Below are positions 7,935 through 17,627 of a stretch of 64,000 bases of DNA, piece by piece; the stretch's first letter is position 1; the number at the start of each line of letters is the position of its first letter. A model generated the notes under the pieces. The model had not been told where the DNA came from. It saw only the letters and a program-made list of their open reading frames with translations, and made no database searches. Location of the stretch: assembly GCF_024464595.1 (NCBI RefSeq), contig NZ_JANHAW010000002.1, forward strand, positions 1,302,001-1,366,000, in the 5' to 3' direction. The position numbers and the translations under genes were made by a program. The DNA is from Halobellus litoreus. Lineage in GTDB: Archaea; Halobacteriota; Halobacteria; Halobacteriales; Haloferacaceae.

Positions 7935-9035
7935 TCACAGCACCTCGTTGAAGATGTCGTCGGTCGGTTCGGCCTCGATCAGCCCGAGGTCACGGGCCTT
8001 CTGGACCATCAGCCGCTCGGACTCCTGGAACGCCTCGATGTCCCACTCGCTGGGGTAGATATCGACGAGCCGTTCCGTCGCGAGGTCGATCTGTTCTTGA
8101 TTTTCCAGGCCGATAGAGTCGCTGTACTCCTCGACGACGGCGTCGATGTTCTCGTTCAGGTACTGTTGGGTGTCGATGAACGCCTCGGCCAGGCTGACGC
8201 CGGCGTCGGGGTTCGCGTCGTACCAGTCTTTCGTCCACGCCAGGTCGACCGTCGTCAGCGGCAGGTCCTCGGCCTCGCGCCACGCCTCCCGCGGCGAGAA
8301 GACCGTCTCGAAGTCGTACTGCAGCAGCGCCTTGGTCATCAGCGGTTCGTACGTGAGGATCGCGTCGAGTTCGCCCTTGTCGAGGAGTGACAGCGCCGCA
8401 GGCGGGGCTGCCTGCACGAACTCGTACTGGTCGCGGGAGACGCCGTGGGCCTCGTCGAGCATCACGACGAACTTCAACCAGGCGTCGGCCGCCTCGCTGG
8501 CGAAACTGATCTGCTTGCCGGCGAGGTCGGCCGGTCCTTCGATGTCGGTGTCGGAGCGCGTCACGATGTACGCGTGATACAGCATATACGGCCCGATGAG
8601 CTGCGGATTCTCGCCCTTGGAGTGCATCCGGGTCGCGACGATCGAACCCATATATCCCGTCGGAATGTCCTCGTTGAAGACGAGTTGCTGCTGGACCTTC
8701 GGCGGGCTCGCGAAGCCCTCGGCCTGCAGCGTGAACCCGTGGTCCTCGTCGAATCCCTGGTCGGCCATCACCGACGTGAGGATCCCCGTCGTCCCGCCGT
8801 TCGTCGCGCCGTGGACGATCGACGTCAGTTCCTCCGAACCGCCCGAGTCGGTCGCCGTGTCTCCGGATCCCCCCGAGTTGTCCGTCCCGCCCGATCCGTC
8901 CGTGGAGCCGCCGGAATCGTCCGACCCGCCCGTGCCGCCGGCGCAGCCGGCGAGCCCGGCGAGCCCCGACGTCGCGATGCCCCCGGTCAGTTTCAGCGCC
9001 GTCCGCCTGTCGAGTTCCGTGCTATTGCGTGGCAT
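7935..9035 (-). CDS. ABC importer solute-binding lipoprotein, NMT1/SsuA-like
   Basis: A 366-residue periplasm-side binding protein. The start MPRNSTELDRRTALKLTGG is a twin-arginine signal, followed by a lipobox ending LAGLAGC. A Ser/Gly/Asp/Thr linker (about residues 30-65) leads into an NMT1/THI5-like domain (residues 75-360). I used the ATG at 9035; an upstream in-frame ATG at 9065 would place ten residues in front and lies across the TATA element. A TTTTATTG TATA box 28-37 bases upstream supports a leaderless start. It heads the import/catabolic operon. The ligand is unknown; relatives bind sulfonates, nitrate, pyrimidines or aromatic acids. Confidence 0.92.
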   Translation of the reverse strand: MPRNSTELDRRTALKLTGGIATSGLAGLAGCAGGTGGSDDSGGSTDGSGGTDNSGGSGDTATDSGGSEELTSIVHGATNGGTTGILTSVMADQGFDEDHGFTLQAEGFASPPKVQQQLVFNEDIPTGYMGSIVATRMHSKGENPQLIGPYMLYHAYIVTRSDTDIEGPADLAGKQISFASEAADAWLKFVVMLDEAHGVSRDQYEFVQAAPPAALSLLDKGELDAILTYEPLMTKALLQYDFETVFSPREAWREAEDLPLTTVDLAWTKDWYDANPDAGVSLAEAFIDTQQYLNENIDAVVEEYSDSIGLENQEQIDLATERLVDIYPSEWDIEAFQESERLMVQKARDLGLIEAEPTDDIFNEVL

Positions 9036-9050
9036 CCTCGAAGTATAGAA

Positions 9051-9072
9051 TACAATGATGTACAATAAAACT
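9051..9072 (-). promoter_or_regulatory. TATA box and repeated TACAAT element before the import operon
   Basis: In minus sense TTTTATTG (about 9063-9070) stands about 30 bases before the ATG at 9035. TACAAT occurs twice in direct orientation (9051-9056 and 9061-9066), overlapping the core promoter. This would be a reasonable place for the neighbouring IclR protein to bind, which is inference. Confidence 0.45.
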
Positions 9073-9229
9073 ATTTATTTACTGATATTCGAGAGCGTAG
9101 AACGCATTACTGCGGCGGGTATTGATGTATTACTTTTCTTTAATAATTGAATCCAAATACCGTTATTCGGTGGATATCTCGAGGTGGAGCGGCCGACCCC
9201 CTGTGGTAGCACGGCGGACGATATCCGAG

Positions 9230-9255
9230 AATAATATAATTATTATTATATAATA
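9230..9255. promoter_or_regulatory. 26-base pure A+T tract with internal palindromes
   Basis: From 9230 to 9255 every base is A or T, in a genome that is otherwise very G+C rich. The tract contains the palindromes ATAATTAT (9237-9244) and ATTATATAAT (9245-9254). It lies in the 336-base gap (9036-9371) between the import operon and iclR, which otherwise holds only the operon promoter and no gene. It could be an operator, a promoter, or an easily melted region. Confidence 0.5.
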
Positions 9256-9371
9256 GTCGATTCAACGAACGGTGATCTGTTCGGACAGGCGGAACAGACG
9301 CGGGCGGCAGGGAGACCGAGAGGGCCACGAGCGATACGATCAGCCAGGGAGACGCTTGCGCTCGAACGCCG

Positions 9372-10178
9372 TCAGTCGTAGGTGAGGTTGACCTCGATCT
9401 CGTTCGCCACGCCGAGCAACATCTCGGGGAGTTCCTGTTCCAGATACGACCCCTTGAGCCGGTTCGCCGGCCCGGCGACGGTGAGCGAGCCGATCGGTTC
9501 GCCCGTCGGATCCATAATGGGCGCGGCGACGGCGTTGACCCCGCGAACGGACTCCTGGCGGTTGAATGCGACGCCACGTTCGCGGATCGCGTCGATCTCC
9601 TCGTACAGCGCGTCCCGGTCGGTGATCGTGTCCGGCGTCTCCGCCGGGAGCCCGCGCCGATCGAGGATGCGTTCGATCGCCGCGTCGTCCATAAACGCGA
9701 GGACGGCCTTCCCGGCGGCGAAGGCGTGAAGGTGGGCTCGATACCCGTCTCGGGTGTACGTCTCGACGGTCTCCTTGCCGGCGTTGTGATACAGGAAGAT
9801 CCCGTAGCCGTTCTCCTCGGCCATAATCCACACCTTCTCGTTGAGTTCGTCGGCGAGGTCGTCCACTTTCGGCTTCGCGATCCGGTAGAGTCGGTGTTCG
9901 TTCTGGGCGTGAACACCGTAATCCAGGAACAGGAGCCCGACCCGATAGCCGTCGTCGCCCTCGGCGACGTAGCCCGCCTCCGACAGCGTCGAGAGGTGTC
10001 GGTGCACGGTGCTCTTCGAGTAGCCGAGGCGGTCGGCGATCGCCGTCAGGGTCGCCGGTCCGTCCTCCTTGAGGCTCCGGAGTATCCTGATCGAGCGCTG
10101 CGTGGCCTCGACGCCCCTCGGCCCGTCGTCGCTCGGCCCGTCGTCGCCCGGTCCCCTCGTCCGATCTCCGGAATCCAT
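9372..10178 (-). CDS. IclR-family transcriptional regulator
   Basis: A 268-residue regulator. A polar 20-residue lead is followed by a winged HTH (GVEATQRSIRILRSL... IADRLGYSKSTVHRHLSTL, about residues 23-75). The IclR effector domain comes next, with FAAGKAVLAFM and the C-terminal APIMDPTGEPIGSLTVAG. IclR proteins sense small organic acids and control neighbouring catabolic genes. Here the adjacent same-strand importer, amidohydrolase and Rieske operon is the obvious target. The start at 10178 has a TTTTGTAC element about 30 bases upstream (10200-10208). Confidence 0.93.
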   Translation of the reverse strand: MDSGDRTRGPGDDGPSDDGPRGVEATQRSIRILRSLKEDGPATLTAIADRLGYSKSTVHRHLSTLSEAGYVAEGDDGYRVGLLFLDYGVHAQNEHRLYRIAKPKVDDLADELNEKVWIMAEENGYGIFLYHNAGKETVETYTRDGYRAHLHAFAAGKAVLAFMDDAAIERILDRRGLPAETPDTITDRDALYEEIDAIRERGVAFNRQESVRGVNAVAAPIMDPTGEPIGSLTVAGPANRLKGSYLEQELPEMLLGVANEIEVNLTYD

Positions 10179-10359
10179 CTTCCGTAACGATAGATGTGGA
10201 AGTACAAAAGTTCCGCCCTCGCGAACAGGCCGGCCGAGGCGTCCGTACCGACATCGACAGCGGAATCGGAGACGGTCGGATTCGCCCCCGGAGACGGGAA
10301 GACCGGACTCAACAAGGCCGGGCGCGACAATGCAAACGGGCAGCGGCCGGCGGGTCCGA

Positions 10360-11262
10360 TCACTCAGCCGGCGGGGAGCGGTCCCGCTGGAACTCGTCGA
10401 AGGCGTCGAGGTCGTCGGGGAGGTCGTAATCGATCCGCCGCTCGGACTGGCGGTGTTCGAGTCGGTCCTCGAGGGGGTCGGCGACGGACTCCCACCCGGG
10501 CTTGACTTTCAGGCTCTTGGCGGGGATCCCCGCCGCGATGTGGTGGTCGGGAACGTCGCCCTGGACGACTGATCGAGCGCCGACGACGGCGTTCTCGCCG
10601 ATCCGACAGCCGGCGCGGACCATCGCGTCGTAGGTCACGCGGGCGTCGTCGCCGACGATCGTGTGGTAGTTCTCGACGGCGGTCTGGTCGACGACGTCGT
10701 GGTCGTGGCTGTAGAGGTGGACGTTGTCGGAGATCGACGCGCGGTCGCCGATCGTGAGTTTCCCGCGGTCGTCGAGGTGGACGTCGTCGTGAATCACGAC
10801 GTTGTCACCGACGGAGATGTTGTGCCCGTAGGTGAACGTAATCCCCTTGAAGAATCGGCAGTCGTCGCCGCACTCCGCGAAGAGGTGGTTCGCGAGCATC
10901 CCCCGGAACCGGAGCGCGAACGCGACGTTGTCGGCCATCGGCGTCGCGTCGAACTGCCGCCAGAGCCACTGGAGGTACTTCGATTCGGGGAACCGCTCCT
11001 CGTCCTTCTCGGCGTAGTACTCCGACTCCAGCGTCGCGTTACAGGGATCGTAGCCCTGCAGCCGAACGCGTGCGGCGGGCGAGACGTCCTCGCCGGCCTG
11101 CCAGCGGTCGTACGCCTCGCGGTCCCCGTGGAGGTCGGCGAGCGTCTCCGTGACGACGCGACAGGTGTCCTCCGAGGAGGAGAGCCGCTCGTCTACCTCG
11201 TCGATGAAGGCCTGGACGTTCGCTTCCGCCTCCGCAGGGAGGGAGACGTTGACTTTTGTCAT
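10360..11262 (-). CDS. Left-handed beta-helix acyltransferase
   Basis: A 300-residue protein. A helical N-terminal part (residues 1-130) is followed by hexapeptide-repeat turns (about residues 135-245: ISVGDNVVIHDDVHLDD, LTIGDRASISDNV, IGENAVVGARSVVQG). It ends in DHHIAAGIPAKSLKVKPGW, the usual end of maltose/galactoside O-acetyltransferase-like beta-helices. It probably transfers an acetyl or other acyl group to a sugar or small molecule. The ATG at 11262 is preferred over a TTG one codon upstream. It is a single gene with no operon partners. Confidence 0.85.
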   Translation of the reverse strand: MTKVNVSLPAEAEANVQAFIDEVDERLSSSEDTCRVVTETLADLHGDREAYDRWQAGEDVSPAARVRLQGYDPCNATLESEYYAEKDEERFPESKYLQWLWRQFDATPMADNVAFALRFRGMLANHLFAECGDDCRFFKGITFTYGHNISVGDNVVIHDDVHLDDRGKLTIGDRASISDNVHLYSHDHDVVDQTAVENYHTIVGDDARVTYDAMVRAGCRIGENAVVGARSVVQGDVPDHHIAAGIPAKSLKVKPGWESVADPLEDRLEHRQSERRIDYDLPDDLDAFDEFQRDRSPPAE

Positions 11263-11386
11263 CAAAGACCGGTTCGGACGCCGCTGTCAAATCCGTTCGG
11301 TTATGCGAAGGTTTCGACAGACCGCCTCGAAGTCGCCGGGTCGGGAGCGCGCCACAGGCCAGTGACGCGTCGCCGATCGGACCGGT

Positions 11387-14281
11387 TCAGCGTCCGCCGC
11401 GGAGAAAGCCCAGAATCCGGTAGTCGTGGTCCGGGGTGTACCGTCGGAACAGCAGGCTGTTCGTCAGCACCGACACCGACGACAGCGCCATCGCGCCCGC
11501 CGCGAGGATCGGCTGGAGCAGACCGAGCGACGCCAGCGGGATCATCGCGGTGTTGTAGCCGAGCGCCCAGAAGAGGTTCTGCTTGATCTTCGCGAGCGTC
11601 CCGTCCGAGACGCGGATCGCCTTCACCACGTCGGTGGGATCGTCGCGCATCAGCGTCACGTCGGCGGCCTCGATGGCGACGTCGGTGCCGGAACCGAGGG
11701 CCGTGCCGACGAACGCCGCCGCCAGCGCCGGGGCGTCGTTGACGCCGTCGCCGACCATCATCGCCTTGCTGCCGTCTTCCTGGATCGCTTCGACCGCGTC
11801 GGCCTTGCCGTCCGGCAGGACCTCAGCGCGGACGTTGTCGGGGTCGATGCCGACCTGTTCGGCGACCGCGCGGGCGGTTCGCTCGTTGTCGCCGGTGATC
11901 ATCCGGACGTCGATGCCGCGCTCGCGGAGCGCGCTGACCGCCGCCGCGGAGGTTTCCTTGATCGTGTCGGCGTCGGCGACGACGCCGATCACCTCGCCGG
12001 CGGCGGACGTCTCGTCGGTCCCATCGCCTGCCCCGCCGGTCGCGTCGCTCGCCTCGGTCTCCGAACCGCCGGGGATCCGGCCGACGAGCATCGCGGTCTT
12101 CCCCTCCTCCTCCAACCGGTGCATCGTCTCCTCGGCTGGCGCGGGGTCGATGCCGGCGTCTTCGAGCAGCCGACGGTTGCCGACGAGGACCGTGTCGCCG
12201 CCGACGGTCGCGCGGACGCCGTGACCGGGAACGTTCTCGAAGTCCATAGCGTCGGGAACGTCGATGCCGCGCGCCGCCGCGCCGTCGACGACGGCCCGGG
12301 CGAGCGGGTGTTCGCTGTTCTGCTCGACCGCGGCCGCGAGTCGCAGGACGGTCGTCTCGGCGTCCGCTTCGACATCCGCGTCGGCAGACGCGTCTTCGCC
12401 GTCGTCGTCGGTTTCGCCGTCGTCGACTTCCCGGAGCGCGCCGCCGTCTGGCGCGGGGTCGGGCGTGTCGCCGTCCGCGGAGGGATCCAGCGCCCCGCCG
12501 TCCGTCGCCGGTCCGAGCGCGACGACGTCCGTCAGCGACATCTCGCCCTCGGTCAGCGTGCCGGTCTTGTCGAAGACGACCGTGTCGACGTCGCGGACGC
12601 GTTCGAGGATGTCGCCGCCCTTGAACAGCACGCCGTTCTGCGCGCCGATCGAGGTCCCGACCATCGTCGCCGCGGGGGTCGCCAGCCCGAGCGCGCACGG
12701 GCAGGCGATCAGGACGGCGGAGGCGAACACGAGCACGGCGAACTCCAGCGTCGAGACGGCCCCGCCGGCCGCCGCGGGGCCGCCGACCACGACGCCCCAC
12801 AGCGGCAGGGCCTCGACGAAGCCGGCGAGCTGAGCCGGGAACAGGGACCAGACCGTCGCCCAGACGAGGGCGTTGACGATCACCGCGGGGACGAAGTACG
12901 CCGAGATCCGGTCGGCGACGTTCTGGATCTCGGGCTGGCGGGACTGCGCCTCCTTGACCGTCTGGACGATCTGCTGGATCGCGGTGTCGGCGCCGACCTT
13001 CGTCGCCTCGACGATCAGCACGCCGTTCTGGTTCACCGTCGAGCCGACGACCTCGTCGCCCGCCTCCTTCGAGACGGGGACGGACTCGCCGGTCACCATC
13101 GACTCGTCGACCGCCGACTCGCCGTCGACGACGACGCCGTCGGTGGGGATCTTCTCGCCGGGGCGGACCTTCATCCGGTCGCCCACCTCGACCTCCTCCA
13201 GCGGGACCTCCCGCTCCTCGACGTCGTCGACGGCTTCGCCAGACTCCGTCTGGCGGGCTGCCGAGCTTTGCTCGGCAACTTCGCCGTCTGCGTGCGGCGT
13301 CTCCGACGCCGCTCTGTCGACGAGCGTGGCCGTGTCGGCCTCCATCTCCAGGAGCGAGCGAAGTGCCTCGGAGGCCTGCCCCTTCGAGCGCGCCTCGAGG
13401 TAGTTACCGAGCGTGATGAACACCAGGATCAGCGCGGCGGTGTCGAAGTACAGCCCCGCGTTCGGCAGGACGCCCAGGAGCGCGACCACCGAGTAGCCGT
13501 ACGCCGTGGTGGACCCGAGCGCGATCAGCACGTCCATATTCGCCGTCCGGTTCCGGACGATCGCCGTGTAGCTGTTCTCGTAGAACTCCCGGCCGAGGAC
13601 GACCTGCACCGGCGTCGCGAGCGCGAACGCGACCCACCCGAACGGGACGCCGGTCCCGGGGATCGTCTCCGGGACCGTCTCGGGCGCGAACAGGTGCAGC
13701 GCGAGCATCGCCAGAAGCGGCGTCGAGAGCGCCGCGCCGAACAGCGTCAGCCGCTTCTGGCGCTGGATTTCGGCTTTTCGGGCCGCATCGCGGGCGTCCT
13801 CTCGCCCGCCGCCCGATACGGACGCGTCGCGCTCGCCGTCGCCCGCGTCGCCGTCGTCCGTCTCGCGGACCGGCGTGTAGCCCGCCGACTCGACCGCGTC
13901 GTACAGCGCCTCGATCGAGACCTCGCCGGGGACGTACTCGACCTGCGCCTCGTCGGTTGCGAAGTTCACGTCCGCGCGGATCACGCCCGGATTCGACTCC
14001 AGCGACTCCCGGTTCGCCTCCGCGCAGTTCGCGCAGGACATATCGGTGATCGCTATCGAGACCGTCTCCGAGACGGGGTCGTAGCCGGACGCCTCGATGG
14101 CGTCGTAAATCTCCGACAGCGACGTCCGGTCGGGATCGTAGGTCACGCTGGCTTCGTCGGTCGCGAAGTTGACCGACGCCGATTCGACCCCCGCGAGGGA
14201 TTCGACCGTGTCCTGTACCGTCCCCGAGCAGTTGGCACAGGACATCCCCCTGACGTCGAGGTGGATAGTTCGCGTACTCAT
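11387..14281 (-). CDS. copA: Copper-exporting P1B-type ATPase
   Basis: A 964-residue membrane pump that exports Cu+ using ATP. Two N-terminal heavy-metal-associated domains carry GMSCANC (C15, C18) and DMSCANC (C83, C86). They are followed by the transmembrane domain with the ion-site CPC ([13 protein letters not shown]), the phosphorylation site DKTGTLT, the HP motif (NSEHPLARA) and [10 protein letters not shown]. Acidic, repeat-rich inserts interrupt the actuator segment (around residues 320-350) and the nucleotide-binding domain (around 590-640 and 730-750). The AsnC/TRASH regulator lies just upstream on the same strand. The start at 14281 has a TACTAGTA palindrome close by. Confidence 0.95.
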   Translation of the reverse strand: MSTRTIHLDVRGMSCANCSGTVQDTVESLAGVESASVNFATDEASVTYDPDRTSLSEIYDAIEASGYDPVSETVSIAITDMSCANCAEANRESLESNPGVIRADVNFATDEAQVEYVPGEVSIEALYDAVESAGYTPVRETDDGDAGDGERDASVSGGGREDARDAARKAEIQRQKRLTLFGAALSTPLLAMLALHLFAPETVPETIPGTGVPFGWVAFALATPVQVVLGREFYENSYTAIVRNRTANMDVLIALGSTTAYGYSVVALLGVLPNAGLYFDTAALILVFITLGNYLEARSKGQASEALRSLLEMEADTATLVDRAASETPHADGEVAEQSSAARQTESGEAVDDVEEREVPLEEVEVGDRMKVRPGEKIPTDGVVVDGESAVDESMVTGESVPVSKEAGDEVVGSTVNQNGVLIVEATKVGADTAIQQIVQTVKEAQSRQPEIQNVADRISAYFVPAVIVNALVWATVWSLFPAQLAGFVEALPLWGVVVGGPAAAGGAVSTLEFAVLVFASAVLIACPCALGLATPAATMVGTSIGAQNGVLFKGGDILERVRDVDTVVFDKTGTLTEGEMSLTDVVALGPATDGGALDPSADGDTPDPAPDGGALREVDDGETDDDGEDASADADVEADAETTVLRLAAAVEQNSEHPLARAVVDGAAARGIDVPDAMDFENVPGHGVRATVGGDTVLVGNRRLLEDAGIDPAPAEETMHRLEEEGKTAMLVGRIPGGSETEASDATGGAGDGTDETSAAGEVIGVVADADTIKETSAAAVSALRERGIDVRMITGDNERTARAVAEQVGIDPDNVRAEVLPDGKADAVEAIQEDGSKAMMVGDGVNDAPALAAAFVGTALGSGTDVAIEAADVTLMRDDPTDVVKAIRVSDGTLAKIKQNLFWALGYNTAMIPLASLGLLQPILAAGAMALSSVSVLTNSLLFRRYTPDHDYRILGFLRGGR

Positions 14282-14387
14282 AGGTGAATACTAGTACGGG
14301 TCCCTCTCTTACCTCGGTTGTCCCTTTCGAATCCGTATTCTATTGGACATCGGACCTTCGAATCGAAAGTCGTAGCGGCGCGTCGAC

Positions 14388-14981
14388 TTAGGTCGCCTCG
14401 GCCTCGAACTGCTCGTAGCGCTCGCGGAACGTGGCGAGACAGGACGGACAACAGAAGTGGTACCGCTCCCCGCCGATGCGCTCGCTGCGCCCCTCGCTGG
14501 TGACGGTGTTGCCGCACTCCGCGCACGACAGCGCGAACTCCGCGCCGCCGACCGCCGGCGACCACTCGACGTCGCCGACGACGGTCACGTCGTAGTCGTC
14601 GACCCGGGAGAAGTCGACCAGGCGGCCGAGTTGCTCGCGGACGGCGTCGGCGCGGACCCGCGCGTGGAACACGACGTCCCCCTCGGCGGTGACGAAGACG
14701 TGCTCGACGGGATCGGCGGCGACGACGTCGTCTCGGATCTCGTCGACGGCGTCGGCGGGCAGTTCGAGCGTCACGAGCACGGGGACGCCCGCCCGGAGCT
14801 GTGAGCGGTCGATGTCGACCGTGAACCGTCGGATGACGCCGGACTCCTGCAGGCGGTCGATCCGATCGGAGACCGCCGGCGGCGAGAGGTCGACGATCTC
14901 GGCGATGTCGCTGTAGGATCGTCGGCCGTTCTCGACCAGGAGTTCGAGGATCCGAACGTCGGTCTCGTCGAGGGTGGACAT
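14388..14981 (-). CDS. AsnC/Lrp-type regulator with TRASH metal-binding domain
   Basis: A 197-residue regulator. The N-terminal AsnC winged HTH (residues 3-60: LDETDVRILELLVENGRRSY) is followed by an RAM-like ligand domain. A C-terminal TRASH domain carries SCAECGNTVTSEG and YHFCCPSCLATF, the Cys pairs that bind metal. In Halobacterium a protein of this type (VNG1179C) activates the copper ATPase gene. Here it stands directly upstream of copA on the same strand, with 106 bases between, so copper-responsive control of copA is the natural reading. Confidence 0.92.
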   Translation of the reverse strand: MSTLDETDVRILELLVENGRRSYSDIAEIVDLSPPAVSDRIDRLQESGVIRRFTVDIDRSQLRAGVPVLVTLELPADAVDEIRDDVVAADPVEHVFVTAEGDVVFHARVRADAVREQLGRLVDFSRVDDYDVTVVGDVEWSPAVGGAEFALSCAECGNTVTSEGRSERIGGERYHFCCPSCLATFRERYEQFEAEAT

Positions 14982-15082
14982 AGGAGTACTTGCTGCTCGA
15001 ACGAGAAGTAAGTTGGCTCCGTCGCTTTCGTTTCGAAGGGTTCGGAACCCGTGAGCCGAATATTACGAAGTCCGGAGCGGCG

Positions 15083-15451
15083 TCACTCTTCGAGCCGCTC
15101 GCGTCGCCGCTCGTACTCCTCCTCGGAGAGGTCTCCTCGCGCGTAGGCGCTGCGAACCTCCTCGATCGCGGGGTCGCGCCCCTCCCCGTCGCTCGCGGCC
15201 CGGTACAACAGATAGCCGCCGCCGACGAGGGCGGCCACGAAGAGCAGTCGCCACAGCGCGGCCAGGAACCACCAACCGGTTCCCGCGCCGCCGCCCGCGC
15301 CCATCCGGCCGTCGTGCATCGGCCCCCACATCCCGCCGGTCGCACCACCCATCATTCCGCCCGCCCCGAACAGGAGCGGACCGGCGAACAGGAGCACGCC
15401 GAGGACGACGAGGCCGCCGACGAGCCAGCGCGTGGTGTCGGTATCAGTCAT
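15083..15451 (-). CDS. Membrane protein with C-terminal SHOCT motif
   Basis: A 122-residue protein. One transmembrane helix (about residues 9-30) is followed by a Gly/Met-rich loop (GGMMGGATGGMWGPMHDGR), a second helix (about 62-85) and a SHOCT motif (EEVRSAYARGDLSEEEYERR) at the C-terminus. The Met/His-rich loop is suggestive of copper binding next to the copA cluster, but this is inference. The ATG at 15451 was chosen over a GTG at 15460. Its function is unknown. Confidence 0.8.
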   Translation of the reverse strand: MTDTDTTRWLVGGLVVLGVLLFAGPLLFGAGGMMGGATGGMWGPMHDGRMGAGGGAGTGWWFLAALWRLLFVAALVGGGYLLYRAASDGEGRDPAIEEVRSAYARGDLSEEEYERRRERLEE

Positions 15452-15618
15452 CGCGATCACCGTTCGAACGTACGACGTCCGTCCTTACCACGATTGCCAC
15501 TTCGAACGCGGCGTCGACGGGGGGACGGGAGTTCGATTTCGAAAGTATTCGCCGAGCAGATTTCGGAATCGCCGCCCCGCGAAACGTATATCCCCACGCC
15601 GGGAGACATCGAAAGAGT

Positions 15619-17541
15619 ATGCCGCTCGTCGAGGTCCCCGGCGTGGCCGTCGTCTTCGCGCTGGTCGGCCTCGCGCTGATCGCCTTCGTCACGGAGGTCG
15701 TCCCGAACGACGTCACCGCGATCGCGATCATCGCCGCGCTCGTCGTCCTGGAGCCGTGGACCGGCGTCGGTCCCCGGGCCGCCATCTCCGGGTTCGCCAA
15801 CCCCGCGACGGTCACGATCATCGCGATGTATATGCTGAGCGCCGGAATCCAGGAGACGGGGATCATCAGACGGCTCGGCGTGTTGCTCGCAGATTTCACC
15901 GGCGGGGACGAGTTCCGCGCGCTGGTTGCGACGGTCGGAACGACCGGGCCGATCGCGGGCGTGATCAACAACACGCCGGTCGTCGCGATCTTCATCCCGA
16001 TGATCACGGATCTGGCCGAGCGAACGAACACCAGTCCCTCGAAACTCCTGCTACCGCTCTCCTACGCCGCGATTCTCGGCGGGACGCTCACGCTCATCGG
16101 CACCGCGACGAACATCCTCGCCAGCGACTTCGCCCGCCTGCTCATCGACGGCCGCGACGGGATCGGGATGTTCGAGTTCACCGGTCTCGGGGTCGTGCTG
16201 CTCCTCGTCGGGAGCGCGTACCTCCTGACGGTCGGTCGGTGGCTGATTCCGGCGCGGATCCCCGTCGACGCGGACCGGGTCTCGGAGTTCGACCTCTCGG
16301 ACCACCTCGCGTTCGTCCGCGTCCGGTCGGAGTCACCCGCGGTGGGCGCGCCGCTCGACGCCTTCGACGCCGAACACGAGGACATCCGGATCCTCCAGTT
16401 GCGACGCGAGGGGGAGGCGCTCGCCGGCCCGCACGCGGACGTCCCGATCGAATCGGGCGACGTGCTCGTCGTCCACGGCTCGCTGCAGGCCGTCAACCGG
16501 TTCCGCGAGGACGCCGCCGTGAGCCACTTGGTCCGCGAGCCGGTCACCGCCGACACCTTCGAGACCGCGGCGACCGAGGGCAGGCTGGCACGAGCGCTCG
16601 TCCCGGAGCGCTCCAGCTACGTTGGCGAGACCGTCGCCGAGACCGGGATGGACGAGTACCACCGCACGACCGTCCTTGCGATCCGGCGGGGGAGCGACCT
16701 GATCCGCACGGACCTCCGCGAGCGAACGCTCCAGCCCGGCGACCTGCTTCTCGTCCGGACGACGCCGGCGTCGGCGCGCTACTTCCGCGACAGCGGCGAA
16801 CTCATCATCGCCGACGAACGCGCGTTGAAGGACCGGGACGCCGAGGACGCGTCGGCGGCGACCGCGGGCGTTCGGACCGCCGCGGGCGACGGGACGGCGA
16901 CCCGCGAACCCGACGCGGCCGACGACGCCGAGACGGGGCTGCCGCCGGTCTCGCCGAAGACGCCGCTGGCGGTCGGGATCCTGCTCGCCGTCGTCGCCGT
17001 CGCGGCGCTGGACCTGCTCCCCATCGTGATCGCCGCGCTCGGCGGCGTCGTTGCGATGGTCGTCACCGGCTGTCTCACCACCGCCGACGCCTACGACGCC
17101 GTCTCCTGGAACGTCGTCTTCCTGCTCGCCGGCGTCATCCCGCTCGGCCTCGCGCTGAACGCGACCGGCGGGGCGGCGCTCCTGGCGGACCTGCTGGTCG
17201 CCCTCGGCGGAGTCCTCCCGCTCGTCGCGGTCCTGTTCGTCCTCTACGTCGCCGTCGGGGCGCTCGCGAGCGTCATCACGCCGGTCGCGACGATCGTCCT
17301 CGCGATCCCCGTCGCCGTCGACGGGGCCGCCCGCCTCGGCGCGAACGAATTCGCGTTCCTCCTGGCGGCGATGTTCGCCTCCGCGACGTCGTTCGCGACG
17401 CCGGTCGGCTACCAGACGAACCTGATGGTGTACGGCCCGGGCGGCTACGAGTTCGCCGACTTCCTCCGCGTCGGCGGGCCGCTGCAGTTGCTTCTGGCCG
17501 TCGTCGCGACCGTCGGGATCACCGCGATCTGGGGACTCTGA
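15619..17541 (+). CDS. SLC13-type anion permease with two TrkA-C domains
   Basis: A 640-residue transporter. The N-terminal half of the permease (residues 1-215) has the NNTPVVAIF and GTATNILASD hairpin motifs of the DASS/CitMHS group. Two regulatory RCK_C (TrkA-C) domains (about 230-300 and 315-395) and a polar Ala/Asp linker come next. The second permease half (about 450-640) has a matching TSFATPVGYQTN motif. Proteins with this layout carry divalent anions such as sulfate or dicarboxylates. ACGTATAT about 30 bases before the ATG supports a leaderless start. Confidence 0.9.
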   Translation: MPLVEVPGVAVVFALVGLALIAFVTEVVPNDVTAIAIIAALVVLEPWTGVGPRAAISGFANPATVTIIAMYMLSAGIQETGIIRRLGVLLADFTGGDEFRALVATVGTTGPIAGVINNTPVVAIFIPMITDLAERTNTSPSKLLLPLSYAAILGGTLTLIGTATNILASDFARLLIDGRDGIGMFEFTGLGVVLLLVGSAYLLTVGRWLIPARIPVDADRVSEFDLSDHLAFVRVRSESPAVGAPLDAFDAEHEDIRILQLRREGEALAGPHADVPIESGDVLVVHGSLQAVNRFREDAAVSHLVREPVTADTFETAATEGRLARALVPERSSYVGETVAETGMDEYHRTTVLAIRRGSDLIRTDLRERTLQPGDLLLVRTTPASARYFRDSGELIIADERALKDRDAEDASAATAGVRTAAGDGTATREPDAADDAETGLPPVSPKTPLAVGILLAVVAVAALDLLPIVIAALGGVVAMVVTGCLTTADAYDAVSWNVVFLLAGVIPLGLALNATGGAALLADLLVALGGVLPLVAVLFVLYVAVGALASVITPVATIVLAIPVAVDGAARLGANEFAFLLAAMFASATSFATPVGYQTNLMVYGPGGYEFADFLRVGGPLQLLLAVVATVGITAIWGL

Positions 17542-17627
17542 GCCGAGAGCCGGTGCTCGGCCGAAGCCGCAGTCGGTGGTTGGCCGATGCCAGAAACCGA
17601 TGCGCCGGCCGCGGTCCGGAACTCTGC

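Noticed and set aside
9066-9371. Possible extra gene between the import operon and iclR
   Set aside because: The only frames are low-complexity and basic; the stretch is AT-rich regulatory sequence.
11426-14287. A 953-codon plus-strand frame
   Set aside because: It mirrors copA on the other strand. copA has every P-type ATPase motif, so this frame is a by-product of codon bias.
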